This document shows positions 16,644 to 25,294 of a stretch of 64,000 bases of DNA, piece by piece. Under the pieces are notes generated by a model. The model did not search any database, had not been told where the DNA came from, and saw only the letters and a list, made by a program, of their open reading frames with translations. The DNA lies in IMG/VR virus record IMGVR_UViG_3300027816_000052, positions 64,480 through 128,479 of that record, one strand, 5' to 3'. The position numbers and the translations under genes are program-made. Each line of letters opens with the position of its first letter. Within the stretch, counting starts at the first letter, position 1. The DNA is from a virus.

Positions 16644-17273
16644 TTAATTTATTTGTAAATTATCAATAAAAAGGTAATCATGTACCACAAATTTATCTAT
16701 TTTAGAATAGTTGTTTTTTTTCATAAAATCAAAAATTTCATCTTTATGTGTCGCCTCTATTAAAATATACTTAGGTCTGTATTTTTTAATATTCATTCCC
16801 ATTAATACTTCTAACTCATGACCCTCAACATCCAATGAAAAAAAATCAATTTTTTCTACTTTTTTTTCGTCTAAAATTGTTTCTAGTTTTTTTGTTGTTA
16901 AACTTAAAACATTTTTTTTTAAACTTTGACAGCGTTCGCCTTCTATTATCCAATCATTATCAGCGTCTTCTGATTTTCTAGAATTTTTTATAAAAGACAT
17001 TAGATTAACATCATAAAAAATAATTTCTTCATTTTCTGTATTTGATAGACAACAATTATAACAATTTGAGTTTGGTCTATTTTTTTTCATTAATTCAAAT
17101 TTATGTGGTAATGCTTCTATTAAGATACCGCTCCAATTTTTATAGAATTCTAAATGCGCTGTATTTGATTGAAACATTCCATCATTTCCTCCAACTTCTA
17201 TATAAAACCCAAATTCAAAATTTAGGTACCTATCAATAATTTGTTTATCTATTTTTTCAACACCATAATACAT
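16644..17273 (-). CDS. FkbM-family methyltransferase
   Basis: FYIEVGGNDGMFQSNT is the family's motif I; GILIEALPHKFELMKKNRP follows, and near the C terminus is KIDFFSLDVEGHELEVLMGMN, the diagnostic D-V-E-G-x-E of FkbM enzymes. These methylate sugar hydroxyls in glycans and antibiotics. Only a few bases separate it from both neighbours, indicating cotranscription. A second FkbM domain is fused to a glycosyltransferase at 32581-35313. Confidence 0.8.
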   Translation of the reverse strand: MYYGVEKIDKQIIDRYLNFEFGFYIEVGGNDGMFQSNTAHLEFYKNWSGILIEALPHKFELMKKNRPNSNCYNCCLSNTENEEIIFYDVNLMSFIKNSRKSEDADNDWIIEGERCQSLKKNVLSLTTKKLETILDEKKVEKIDFFSLDVEGHELEVLMGMNIKKYRPKYILIEATHKDEIFDFMKKNNYSKIDKFVVHDYLFIDNLQIN

Positions 17274-17275
17274 AC

Positions 17276-18082
17276 TTATAATTCTTTAGATTTATTTTTT
17301 ATTAAATTTAACCAATAACTATATTTTAAACTTTCTCTGCTATTATTTTTTACTTTTTTTATTTCATTTTTTATAAAAACAAAATCTTTTAATTTTTCTT
17401 CATCGTTAATATAAACAACTGGTAAATTTTTATATATTTTTTCATATATTATTTTGTAATCATTAAATGGTCCTACAACTATTGGTATGCCTCCGAGATA
17501 AAGAGTTTCATATGTACGAATACATTCAATTCCATTTCCTCTTGGGGAGATTACACCAAGATATGATTTTACATAATTACTAAATTCTTTAAAAGAAATT
17601 TCATCATAAGAATCTACATAATCAAGTTCATTACAAATATTTTTTATTTTTTGTCTTAAATCATAATTTGTATTTACCCTAAAATTAGAAATCAATTTTT
17701 CTTTTATTATTGGCTGCGGAATCAAATGTGGGTTTAGTAAATATTCTTTTTTTTCAAAAATACCTTCATTTATTATACCATGACCTAATCTAATAGGTAA
17801 TATATCTATTTCAATACCCAACGGTATTGGAGTGACTTTATCACTATTACAATTTGTGTTAGTTGCAAAAATGTGATAAACATTTTCAGGACATAAAGAT
17901 AATCGTCTATCGTCAAAAGTTATGTCACCATTTGCTATTATTAGAACACACTTATTATTTTTATTTTTTAATCTTATAAATTCTTTTTCTATAAAATCTA
18001 TTTTACAAAAAACTATTTTTTCGTCATCATGTAAATCATTACAGAACCTAGTCATTTGAATTAACTCATGATTAATCATCAT
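17276..18082 (-). CDS. Exostosin-like glycosyltransferase
   Basis: The C-terminal half carries YLGVISPRGNGIECIRTYETLYLGGIPIVVGPF, here given as SPRGNGxExxRTYETLYLGGIPIV, the nucleotide-sugar motif of exostosin/RXYLT1-type enzymes; the N-terminal half has CVLIIANGDITFDDRRL. The frame extends up to ATG 18118, but that would overlap the acetyltransferase by 47 bases; I prefer the MM at 18082 (11-base overlap). Cytosolic, about 268 residues. The acceptor is unknown. Confidence 0.65.
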   Translation of the reverse strand: MMINHELIQMTRFCNDLHDDEKIVFCKIDFIEKEFIRLKNKNNKCVLIIANGDITFDDRRLSLCPENVYHIFATNTNCNSDKVTPIPLGIEIDILPIRLGHGIINEGIFEKKEYLLNPHLIPQPIIKEKLISNFRVNTNYDLRQKIKNICNELDYVDSYDEISFKEFSNYVKSYLGVISPRGNGIECIRTYETLYLGGIPIVVGPFNDYKIIYEKIYKNLPVVYINDEEKLKDFVFIKNEIKKVKNNSRESLKYSYWLNLIKNKSKEL

Positions 18083-18557
18083 TATTAATTTTTTTTTTAA
18101 TTTTAGCAGGGTTTCCAAAAACTAAACTATTATCTGGAACATCTTTTGTAACGACAGAACCAGCACCTATTAAACTATTTTCACCAATAACTATACCGCA
18201 AATTATAACACTATTAGCACCAATTGAACATCTTTTCTTAAATAAAGTTTTTCTAAACCTATCATTATTTTTCCAATCACCATCAACTTTTGGTCTATAA
18301 TCATTTGTTGTTACCGTATTTGGACCTAAAAATACGTTGTCCTCTAATGTAACACCCTCATAAATTAATGAATTATTTTGTATTTTACAATTATTACCAA
18401 TAATAACGTTTGGACCGATATAAACCCCTTCACCAATAGTACAATTTTTACCTATTTTTGCGTTTTTACAAACATGTGAAAATGCCCATATTTTAGTATT
18501 TTCACCAATATCTTCTGTCTCAACTATTGATGTTTCATGTAAAAAATAATTTTTCAT
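18072..18557 (-). CDS. Left-handed beta-helix acyltransferase, WlbB/QdtC-like sugar N-acetyltransferase
   Basis: Hexapeptide repeats run through most of the 161 residues (NAKIGKNCTIGEGVYIGPNV, IGNNCKI, LEDNVFLGPNTV, CSIGANSVII, IGENSLIGAGSVVTKDVP). The spacing and the FLGPNTVTTND and VFGNPAKI segments match UDP-amino-sugar N-acetyltransferases such as WlbB and QdtC. It would acetylate an amino sugar before transfer, which suggests that the phage glycan contains an N-acetylated amino sugar. I see no amino-transferase gene in the window, so the substrate may come from the host. Confidence 0.75.
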   Translation of the reverse strand: MKNYFLHETSIVETEDIGENTKIWAFSHVCKNAKIGKNCTIGEGVYIGPNVIIGNNCKIQNNSLIYEGVTLEDNVFLGPNTVTTNDYRPKVDGDWKNNDRFRKTLFKKRCSIGANSVIICGIVIGENSLIGAGSVVTKDVPDNSLVFGNPAKIKKKINNDD

Positions 18558-18559
18558 AA

Positions 18560-19348
18560 TTAGATAAATTTTGGAATATTAAAAAATAAATTATCTAAAT
18601 AAGTTTTATGATGATTATAAGGTCTACATGCATGACATTCTATAAAGAAATTAGAATTTAATTTTGATATATCATAAGATACTTCATTATGTCTATGACA
18701 ATCAATTCGTCTATTTAAAAAAGTTGACGCTAAACTCAAGCTTGAAATTCTTGATTTATCTTCAAACGAGGAAAGTATTTTACAACTATAAGCTTCATCC
18801 GTACCCCATTTATCTCCCCACATTGTTTTAAGATTTAAAGAATTTATTTTTTTTATTTCCAATTCAAATGATTCTTCAAATTTATAAATATCACAAAAAG
18901 TCTGTCCTTTTGCAATATGATATGCTGAAGGACTAAATCCTCCTTCATCCCATTTTTTGGGATATTTGTTTTCAAATTTATATTGGTCGTCAATTAACAT
19001 AATATAATTATTTTCGTCAATTAAGTTAATAGTTTCTTTAAAAAAATAAGTCCCTAATGGTATTTGATCAATACCCATTATAATACAAGTTTCACTTGGA
19101 TAAAATTTAGTAAAATAAAATAAAGCCCAAGTGTATTGCCATTCTGAGATATTAGATATTTTTTTCTCAATTAAAATTTCACCGTATTCAGTAGATAAAT
19201 TTGCATTTTTTAATTCATCTTCTTCACCAAAAAAGATTAAAGTTGGGGTTATGCCGAATTTTTCTTTATAAGTATATGATAAATTATTCCAAAAATCATA
19301 ATATAAAGGGTTATTATTAGTTACTAATATTACTCTATCTATTTTCAT
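18560..19348 (-). CDS. Putative glycosyltransferase-like protein, 262 aa
   Basis: The N terminus DRVILVTNNNPLYYDFW and the segment ETCIIMGIDQIPLGTYFF, with an acidic residue where GT-A enzymes place D-x-D, suggest a GT-A-like fold; later WGTDEAY and a His-rich tail (FIECHACRPYNHHKTY) could form a metal or acceptor site. The match is weak and the call rests partly on its place between an acetyltransferase and a GT15-like gene, with gaps of 2-6 bases. Confidence 0.5.
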   Translation of the reverse strand: MKIDRVILVTNNNPLYYDFWNNLSYTYKEKFGITPTLIFFGEEDELKNANLSTEYGEILIEKKISNISEWQYTWALFYFTKFYPSETCIIMGIDQIPLGTYFFKETINLIDENNYIMLIDDQYKFENKYPKKWDEGGFSPSAYHIAKGQTFCDIYKFEESFELEIKKINSLNLKTMWGDKWGTDEAYSCKILSSFEDKSRISSLSLASTFLNRRIDCHRHNEVSYDISKLNSNFFIECHACRPYNHHKTYLDNLFFNIPKFI

Positions 19349-19354
19349 TTGTTA

Positions 19355-20164
19355 TTAATTAATTTGTACATTATGACTTGCGTGATAATAAGAAATTGTT
19401 TTACATTCACTGTAATGTTTTTCGTTAATTAGCGTTGATAAAATCATACCCCAAATAGGTAAATCGCCCCATCTATTACTATATATTCCGTGAGATAAAT
19501 CAATTTTTTTTAAAATTTTATTCAAAATTTTATTATTTCTTAAAAAGTCAACATTAACAATCATAAAATTAGTATAAGGACATTTGATATTATTAAATGT
19601 TTTATGTGGCTGAATATTTGTTTCAATTAAAAATTCGTTTAATAATCTTTCAAGACCCACAATAACTCTACTATCATCTTGATCTTGAAATTTTGGGCTT
19701 ACAAAATAAATTTCTTTTTCATTCATCTCATTTAAAATATTATTATCAAATTTGGTAATAAAACAATCTTCATCAATTCTTATAATAAATTTATAATCCT
19801 TAAGGTATTCTAAAAAATCTATTGACCAAAAATGACACATATGTTTATAACCTAACGGAAAATGTGAGGATAAAAAATTAGGAGGACATAAATCATTATT
19901 AATTATATTTTTATTATTATCGAACGCTTTTTTATTTCCACATTCTTTAACATTTTTAAAAATTAAACTTTGTTTTGAATTATTGGAAATATATAATTGA
20001 TGATCTTCCGGAATATTTCCTTCATGAAATATTACCATATCAAAATCAAAATTAGATTTACTAATTATATTTTCATAAATTAATGTATTACGTTTAATTA
20101 ACGAATTATATTGTGATACATTTTCATAGCCTCTAGTTAAGACTGTTATCGCTATTTTGTTCAT
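19355..20164 (-). CDS. GT15-like glycosyltransferase (alpha-mannosyltransferase type)
   Basis: The segment PLGYKHMCHFWSIDFLEYL followed by DYKFIIRIDEDCFI matches the Y-x-H-M-C-x-F-x-S and (R-x-D/E-x-D) core of fungal KRE2/MNT1-type alpha-1,2-mannosyltransferases (GT15). Near the C terminus are SNRWGDLPIWGMILS and SYYHASHN, again GT15-like. These enzymes extend O- and N-linked mannans in fungi; relatives occur in giant viruses and large phages. No transmembrane anchor is visible, so it would act in the host cytosol. Donor specificity is not certain. Confidence 0.65.
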   Translation of the reverse strand: MNKIAITVLTRGYENVSQYNSLIKRNTLIYENIISKSNFDFDMVIFHEGNIPEDHQLYISNNSKQSLIFKNVKECGNKKAFDNNKNIINNDLCPPNFLSSHFPLGYKHMCHFWSIDFLEYLKDYKFIIRIDEDCFITKFDNNILNEMNEKEIYFVSPKFQDQDDSRVIVGLERLLNEFLIETNIQPHKTFNNIKCPYTNFMIVNVDFLRNNKILNKILKKIDLSHGIYSNRWGDLPIWGMILSTLINEKHYSECKTISYYHASHNVQIN

Positions 20165-20172
20165 ATCTTTAT

Positions 20173-20898
20173 TTAATTTTTATACATAAAGTTTAATATA
20201 TGTAAATCCTCGACATCACAAAAATCATATTGAGTCCTAATCCAATCACTTTCTTTTTTAGGGATACCGGTATCAGCTTGACTTCTAACACACCTATCTT
20301 TCCAATCATCAAATGTTTTATGGTGATAATGATTTAATTGTGCAATATCGTCAGTCCCATTTTCATTAAATGGTCCAGTAAAATAATTTTTAGCTGTATT
20401 CATAATTTTTACATTCGGATAATGAGGACTAACCATAATACTATCTGATTGTAAATTTAGTATTGTTTTAATATGTTTATCAACATCTTTTTGTCTTATA
20501 GTAAATTGTTTAATTAATGAATTACTATTTTCACTTCTTGTCAACCTACCACAAGCGCCGAAAAAAACCCAATTAATTCCAATACCATAAGGATTATTAA
20601 ACTCGTTTATAAAATCTTTAATATTTTGATGTTTTTTTAAAACTAAAAATTCATCAACATCAAAGAAAGCTACCCAATCATATTTAGTTTTATATTTTTT
20701 AATAAAATCATTATACGCGGATATCTGTCTAGCAATACCATCATATTTTATTTTTTTAATAAAATCGTGTTCTAAATTACAAATCCAATCATTTTCATAA
20801 ATGATTATATCATCAAAACCTAATTTTTTATGATACAATACCCATTCTTTTATATAGAAATCTTCCATTTTAGCTATACAAACTAATGCAACTCTCAT
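20173..20898 (-). CDS. GT92-like glycosyltransferase
   Basis: It opens MRVALVCIAKMEDFYIKEWV then LYHKKLGFDDIIIYEND, the signature start of GT92/Glyco_tranf_2_4 enzymes, and has WVAFFDVDEFLVLKK carrying the D-x-D metal site at about residue 78. The C-terminal LNHYHHKTFDDWKDR supplies the conserved histidines. 241 residues is the usual catalytic core. Two bases separate it from the upstream gene. Confidence 0.75.
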   Translation of the reverse strand: MRVALVCIAKMEDFYIKEWVLYHKKLGFDDIIIYENDWICNLEHDFIKKIKYDGIARQISAYNDFIKKYKTKYDWVAFFDVDEFLVLKKHQNIKDFINEFNNPYGIGINWVFFGACGRLTRSENSNSLIKQFTIRQKDVDKHIKTILNLQSDSIMVSPHYPNVKIMNTAKNYFTGPFNENGTDDIAQLNHYHHKTFDDWKDRCVRSQADTGIPKKESDWIRTQYDFCDVEDLHILNFMYKN

Positions 20899-20899
20899 A

Positions 20900-21640
20900 T
20901 TATAACAATTTATTATAATTATTTATAAACTTTTGTTCACCAATTCCTTGTGTTTGATGACTATCAAATTGAAAATGTGTAATTGTATTATTTAGTATTT
21001 TATATGGTATTTGATTTAACAAATAAAAAACACTAATACTTCTTTCAATCTCATGTCCGGAAAAAATTGATTTTTTAATATCGTTAACTAAAATATCAAC
21101 CCATTCCATGTATTCATTAAACCTATCAAGTTTAAACGTATGATTAGATGTCATACTGCAAATAGTATTTTTAGGTAAAGACTCAATAAAATCAATTATA
21201 TTAATATTATAGTTTTTAATCAAAGAAGTAATTAAATTTTGACTCCAAGGTGTATGACGTAAATATTCATATGAATGAACGTTATGTGGTATATAGCCAA
21301 AAATATCAAATTTTTTAGTTTCTATAACTTCATTTAAAATCTCCTCTAAATTAGATATTGTATTTATATCATATTCAAATAAGTTTATATACTTACCTTT
21401 AAGTAAATTATTTTTCCATAAAGCATACCAACCGGTATATGATGTTAATTTAGGATATTCTTCAATATTATTTTCTAAATTTCTTGCTATAATCACATTA
21501 TCTAAATTTTCTAATTTAGATATATCGTTTTTACCTAAAAAAACATACGTTAAATTACTAAAATTATTAAATTTTTTATGTCTAATAAAATCTAAAATAA
21601 TATCTTGATTATGAACAAATATAAATGTTTGAAACGTCAT
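20900..21640 (-). CDS. Hypothetical protein of the glycan island, 246 aa
   Basis: Probably GT-A-like: a Rossmann-like start (TFQTFIFVHNQDIILDFI), TSYTGWYALWKNNLLKGKYINLFEYDINTI, where E-x-D may play the metal-binding part, and DIFGYIPHNVHSYEYL. I could not match it to a family. The close spacing to neighbours implies a role in the same pathway. Confidence 0.45.
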   Translation of the reverse strand: MTFQTFIFVHNQDIILDFIRHKKFNNFSNLTYVFLGKNDISKLENLDNVIIARNLENNIEEYPKLTSYTGWYALWKNNLLKGKYINLFEYDINTISNLEEILNEVIETKKFDIFGYIPHNVHSYEYLRHTPWSQNLITSLIKNYNINIIDFIESLPKNTICSMTSNHTFKLDRFNEYMEWVDILVNDIKKSIFSGHEIERSISVFYLLNQIPYKILNNTITHFQFDSHQTQGIGEQKFINNYNKLL

Positions 21641-21648
21641 GAATAAAC

Positions 21649-23148
21649 TTAATTAGTTATGAAAAACTTATTTAATTTTCTCATATTATCAATAACAAAT
21701 GGTGCTAAATTTTTGTTATAGTCGTTATTCATTAAATAAGAATCCTCATCATTTTCTTTTCTAGTCTGAGACTCATAATGATAAGAAACTAAATTACCAT
21801 CCAAATAATTTTCAAAACCTAAAGTAAGGTAATTAAGATTTAATTCGACATCTTCAAAACATGATTGATATGTTTCATTAAACATACCACATTTTTCAAA
21901 TAAAGTCTTTTTAGTCATCATTAATCCGCCCGTATTACCAATTACTTTTTTAAGTGACGTTGAATGATTATAGTATGATTTAAATCCAACGTGTCCAAGA
22001 ACAAATTTTTTATTCTTATCGAATCCTGCAAAGATTCCATCATGCTGAACCGTATTATCTCCGAAATGTAATCTACATCCAACAGTTCCAGCTTTATTAT
22101 TTTCTTTAAAAACTTTTAACATACCATAAATAACATTATTTAATAACTTAATATCGTTATTGCAAAATAATAAAAATTCATAATCATTTGTAACATGATT
22201 TTTTACAACATCGTTATTAATTTTAGCAAAATTATAATAATCATATTCAATTAATTTAATATCACCGAGTGGTAAGATATTATCTTTAATCCATTCTTTT
22301 TCATCCGCCGATGAACCAGTATCTGCAATAAAAATATCAAATAAGTTTGGATTGCAATGGTCATAAAAAGATTTAACACAATCAAATAACATTTGAACCT
22401 TACCTTTAGTTGGGATTATTACCGCAACTTTACTGAAACCTTTTATTGACTTTTCTTTTATCTCAGGAACGAATATTTTTTCTGGTTTTAAATCTAATGG
22501 TAATTTACTTCCCCATTTTTCCAAGAATTTATTTTTGCTCTCCCAAAACTCTTGGTTTGGTTGTCCAATTGATTGATGTGTGATTTCAAAAGAAGATGTA
22601 ACACCAATTTTAACTCCATCTAAATAATTAGGTACGCAAAATAAATGATCATAAAAATGGAATTTACCTATTGTTTCATCGAATCTATGTTTGATTTTAT
22701 TTTTATCAAATGCAATAAACAATCCATCAATTGTTACAACGGGAATTAAAAATGGAAATTTTGGTGAATATTTACTTAACCATTTCTTTTGACCCTCAGG
22801 GTGATGATAAACTTGACCAACCATTGTTTGTTGCATTCTTTCCCAATAAACACCTGATTCCGGAAAATAACAAGAACCAGCTTTACCAATTATACCAAAA
22901 TCAGGATTTTCATTAAAATCTTTTGATAACTTTACTCCCCAGTTGGTTTCTAATTTTATATCATCATGAATCAAAACAACAATATCATTGTTTGATTCTG
23001 AAATAATTTCATTATAAACAGTTGATAATGATTTAATTCCGGGATTAACTTTCTCAATAACTTGAACGTTTTTTAAACCACAAGTATCGATGATGTATTT
23101 AGTAAAGTTTGGTTTACTAGATTTTGTACTATATCCGATTGTAATCAT
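21649..23148 (-). CDS. Two-domain glycosyltransferase (StrF-like N-terminal part, GT2 C-terminal part)
   Basis: Residues 1-230 (MITIGYSTKSSK ... NDIVVLIHDDIKLETNWG ... DFGIIGKAGSCYFP) resemble the GT2-like domain often annotated with StrF; residues 245-499 form a second GT2 domain with KVAVIIPTKGKVQMLFDCVKSFYDHC, DTGSSADEKEW, FLLFCNNDIKLL (the D-x-D-like site) and GNTGGLMMTKKTLFEKCGMFNE. Such double enzymes often make the first two linkages of a polysaccharide. It is the first gene of the 23148-16038 unit, and a 16-base palindrome lies 25 bases upstream. Confidence 0.75.
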   Translation of the reverse strand: MITIGYSTKSSKPNFTKYIIDTCGLKNVQVIEKVNPGIKSLSTVYNEIISESNNDIVVLIHDDIKLETNWGVKLSKDFNENPDFGIIGKAGSCYFPESGVYWERMQQTMVGQVYHHPEGQKKWLSKYSPKFPFLIPVVTIDGLFIAFDKNKIKHRFDETIGKFHFYDHLFCVPNYLDGVKIGVTSSFEITHQSIGQPNQEFWESKNKFLEKWGSKLPLDLKPEKIFVPEIKEKSIKGFSKVAVIIPTKGKVQMLFDCVKSFYDHCNPNLFDIFIADTGSSADEKEWIKDNILPLGDIKLIEYDYYNFAKINNDVVKNHVTNDYEFLLFCNNDIKLLNNVIYGMLKVFKENNKAGTVGCRLHFGDNTVQHDGIFAGFDKNKKFVLGHVGFKSYYNHSTSLKKVIGNTGGLMMTKKTLFEKCGMFNETYQSCFEDVELNLNYLTLGFENYLDGNLVSYHYESQTRKENDEDSYLMNNDYNKNLAPFVIDNMRKLNKFFITN

Positions 23149-23172
23149 TAAAATTTATTAAAAATATAAAAA

Positions 23173-23188
23173 ATTTTCTTAAGAAAAT
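23173..23188. promoter_or_regulatory. 16-base perfect palindrome, candidate operator
   Basis: ATTTTCTTAAGAAAAT with no spacer, in the 88-base gap between divergent genes starting at 23148 (glycan island) and 23237. A site for a dimeric repressor is the simplest reading. Confidence 0.35.
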
Positions 23189-23207
23189 CAATCTTTTTTT
23201 TTTGGAT

Positions 23208-23216
23208 ATATTTATA
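23208..23216 (+). promoter_or_regulatory. Candidate late promoter ATATTTATA
   Basis: Exact match, 20 bases before ATG 23237. Confidence 0.45.
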
Positions 23217-23236
23217 ATGTATAAAACATTATAAAA

Positions 23237-23521
23237 ATGAGAACAAAAAATAAAAAACCAACAAGAATAACTGAAAAACAGTTAGTAGCAATACTTAAAA
23301 AAGTAATTAATGAGCAAGATTCTTCAGAATATGATGATAATGAAGATGAAAAAGAAGAACATATTAAATTTATTGAAGATGCGGTATATGATTCGGCAAT
23401 GAGTATTATAGGAAATTTAATAGCGGTTATTGATGACAACTATGAAGAAGGTATTGTTTTTGCTTTAGAGGAATTGGATTCTATTAAAAAAATTATAATG
23501 GATGTAAAAACAAGTTATTAA
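23237..23521 (+). CDS. Small acidic leader-bearing protein, 94 aa
   Basis: The leader PTRITEKQLVAILKKVINE|Q matches the shared pattern, with the [L/I]-x-E site at residues 24-26. After it comes a very acidic stretch (SSEYDDNEDEKEEH) and a helical C-terminal part. Cleavage would leave a ~68-residue acidic peptide. It is one base-pair gap from the next leader-bearing gene and probably cotranscribed with it. Confidence 0.65.
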   Translation: MRTKNKKPTRITEKQLVAILKKVINEQDSSEYDDNEDEKEEHIKFIEDAVYDSAMSIIGNLIAVIDDNYEEGIVFALEELDSIKKIIMDVKTSY

Positions 23522-23522
23522 T

Positions 23523-23936
23523 ATGAAAAATTTATTAAAAATTACAGAAGACGAAAAAAAGCATATTTTAACTATGCACAAAACCAAAATTAATGAAAGT
23601 GATTTTGGTAGAATTGCTGGCGCTATTGCGGCAACAGGAGCAATAATGACACTAATATTGGCGCAAAGAGCGGTCGATATTTATGATTCAGAAGGAAATT
23701 CTGTTGAGGCTAATGTTGGTGATACATATACTGGTATTGTAACTGAAATGGTAGCAAAACCAAAAATGGGATTTGTTGTTAAAATGGAAACAGATGATGG
23801 TCATACTTTAGATTTCATGACATATTACAATAATTTTGTAACAGGTGATAAAATTAAGGTTGTTATTGGACGAGAATTTAATTCAGGTGGAATGATGGTG
23901 TTTCCTGATGTAACACACACAGAAAAAGTTAAATAA
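23523..23936 (+). CDS. Leader-bearing small protein, 137 aa
   Basis: The first 25 residues (LLKITEDEKKHILTMHKTKINE|S) match the shared leader with I-N-E as the putative cut site. Next is a short hydrophobic helix (IAGAIAATGAIMTLILAQ, about residues 32-49), then a beta-rich domain (VGDTYTGIVTEMV, FVVKMETDDGHTLDFMTYY). The hydrophobic segment could be membrane-active. Ends 22 bases before a strong terminator. Confidence 0.65.
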   Translation: MKNLLKITEDEKKHILTMHKTKINESDFGRIAGAIAATGAIMTLILAQRAVDIYDSEGNSVEANVGDTYTGIVTEMVAKPKMGFVVKMETDDGHTLDFMTYYNNFVTGDKIKVVIGREFNSGGMMVFPDVTHTEKVK

Positions 23937-23957
23937 TAAGTTTTATATTTTTAATAA

Positions 23958-23995
23958 AAATTCCCCCACTAGTTTTTAGCTAATTGGGGGAATTT
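23958..23995. terminator. Bidirectional intrinsic terminator
   Basis: An 11-base stem, AAATTCCCCCA at 23958-23968 with TGGGGGAATTT at 23985-23995, between the convergent 23523 gene and dUTPase. Confidence 0.8.
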
Positions 23996-24008
23996 ACTAT
24001 TAAAAAAT

Positions 24009-24590
24009 TTAAATTCCAGTCGATCCAAACCCGTTTGAACCTCTTGTTTTTTCGTTTATTACGTCAACCTCAGAAACTGAAACATAACCACCACAGATTG
24101 CAGGTGATAAAACACCTTGTCCAACCTTCATTCCCTTTTTAATAACAATATCATGACCATTGGTGTTAAACAATATAACTTTTACCTCTGAAGTGTATCC
24201 ATTATCTATTGTCGCAGGAGAATTTAATACCATTAATCCCTGATTAATCGCTAGACCGCTTTTACTTCTAATTTGTAACTCATGTCCAGCGGGTAAATCA
24301 AAAGCTAATCCAGTCGGAATTAAAGCCCTTCCAAACGGTCCAATTGTTACCTCTTCAGTCGAATGAAAATCAAATCCCGAATCACCATCATAATTATATT
24401 TTGGTAAAACAGCATCGGGATGAAGTTTCTTAACGTTTAATTCAATTTTTGGTTGCGCCATGCTAAATAATGTTGTAAATTCATCAAGTTCAGAATCAAT
24501 TTCATCACCAATAGTTTCTTGCCAATTAGGTGATTGCATTTTCTGTTTAAGTTGTTCTAATTTTTCTCTAAGTTCATCAAGACTATCCAT
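24009..24590 (-). CDS. dut: dUTP diphosphatase with an N-terminal helical extension
   Basis: All five trimeric dUTPase motifs are visible: I GDSGFDFHS, II IRSKSGLA, III ATIDNGYTSEV (uracil-site Tyr kept), IV GQGVLSPA, V RGSNGFGSTG. It hydrolyses dUTP to dUMP, keeping uracil out of phage DNA and feeding thymidylate synthesis by the ThyX encoded at 60576. At 193 residues it is longer than the usual ~150 because of about 50 N-terminal helical residues (a Glu/Leu-rich coiled-coil-like segment). Motif II has Lys between Ser-Gly residues where P-R-S-G is usual, but the key Arg and Ser remain. Confidence 0.92.
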   Translation of the reverse strand: MDSLDELREKLEQLKQKMQSPNWQETIGDEIDSELDEFTTLFSMAQPKIELNVKKLHPDAVLPKYNYDGDSGFDFHSTEEVTIGPFGRALIPTGLAFDLPAGHELQIRSKSGLAINQGLMVLNSPATIDNGYTSEVKVILFNTNGHDIVIKKGMKVGQGVLSPAICGGYVSVSEVDVINEKTRGSNGFGSTGI

Positions 24591-24591
24591 G

Positions 24592-25290
24592 TTAATTTAA
24601 TTTTTCAAGTTTAGATACGACCATCATTAATACCTCGACATCTTTCTCACAATATTCAGCAATTTCTTTAGTCCCCTTGCTCCAATAATGTTCATGTACT
24701 TTACTTCCATTTACTTCACCAGTTTTAGATGAGTCAACACCAAGAGAAGCACACATTAATTCGAGAGTTGCGATTGAGAAATTATTACCATATTGCCAAA
24801 AATCTTTTGTATCAATTGCTTTAACCTCCCAAGGTTTTGTATCAAATGCGGGAAGAATAGCTGGTGGTTTTATTCCATTAATAATCATTCGTTTACATAG
24901 CATTGGGATATCGAATAATTTAATATTATGACCACACAAACTAAAATCCATTTTTGCAACTTTATTAAGCAAAGCCTTAACTTCACTTAATAATGTTTTT
25001 TCATCCTCATTTGAAAACGTTTGAATTTTAATTTCTCCATCAGGAGTTATAAAACCAAAGCTAGCAACAATTATTTTACCAAATTCAGGTAATAAAGCCG
25101 ATTTACTTAAATAAAGTTCGTCAATTGTTAAATCTTTATCTTCAGGATATCGTTTTCTAAACCAGTCTTGGTATTTCTCAAACTGAATCGCTAAACTTGG
25201 ATGATTTTCCTTTAAGGTTGTGAAGTCTTTTTCAAGCCCAACCGTTTCCAAATCAAAAAAAAGGATTTTACTAATAGGTTTATTAAACAT
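24592..25290 (-). CDS. DEDDy 3'-5' exonuclease (DnaQ/PolB-exo-like)
   Basis: Exo I is ILFFDLETVGL (residues ~9-19), Exo II is LCGHNIKLFDIPML (~120), and Exo III is IAEYCEKDVEVL with Y-x3-D (~210), so the DEDDy set is complete. This is a free-standing RNase H-fold exonuclease, distinct from the proofreading domain of the polymerase at 44162. Roles could be proofreading in trans, degradation of host DNA or RNA processing. It shares a transcription unit with dUTPase, 2 bases apart. Confidence 0.8.
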   Translation of the reverse strand: MFNKPISKILFFDLETVGLEKDFTTLKENHPSLAIQFEKYQDWFRKRYPEDKDLTIDELYLSKSALLPEFGKIIVASFGFITPDGEIKIQTFSNEDEKTLLSEVKALLNKVAKMDFSLCGHNIKLFDIPMLCKRMIINGIKPPAILPAFDTKPWEVKAIDTKDFWQYGNNFSIATLELMCASLGVDSSKTGEVNGSKVHEHYWSKGTKEIAEYCEKDVEVLMMVVSKLEKLN

Positions 25291-25294
25291 TTTT

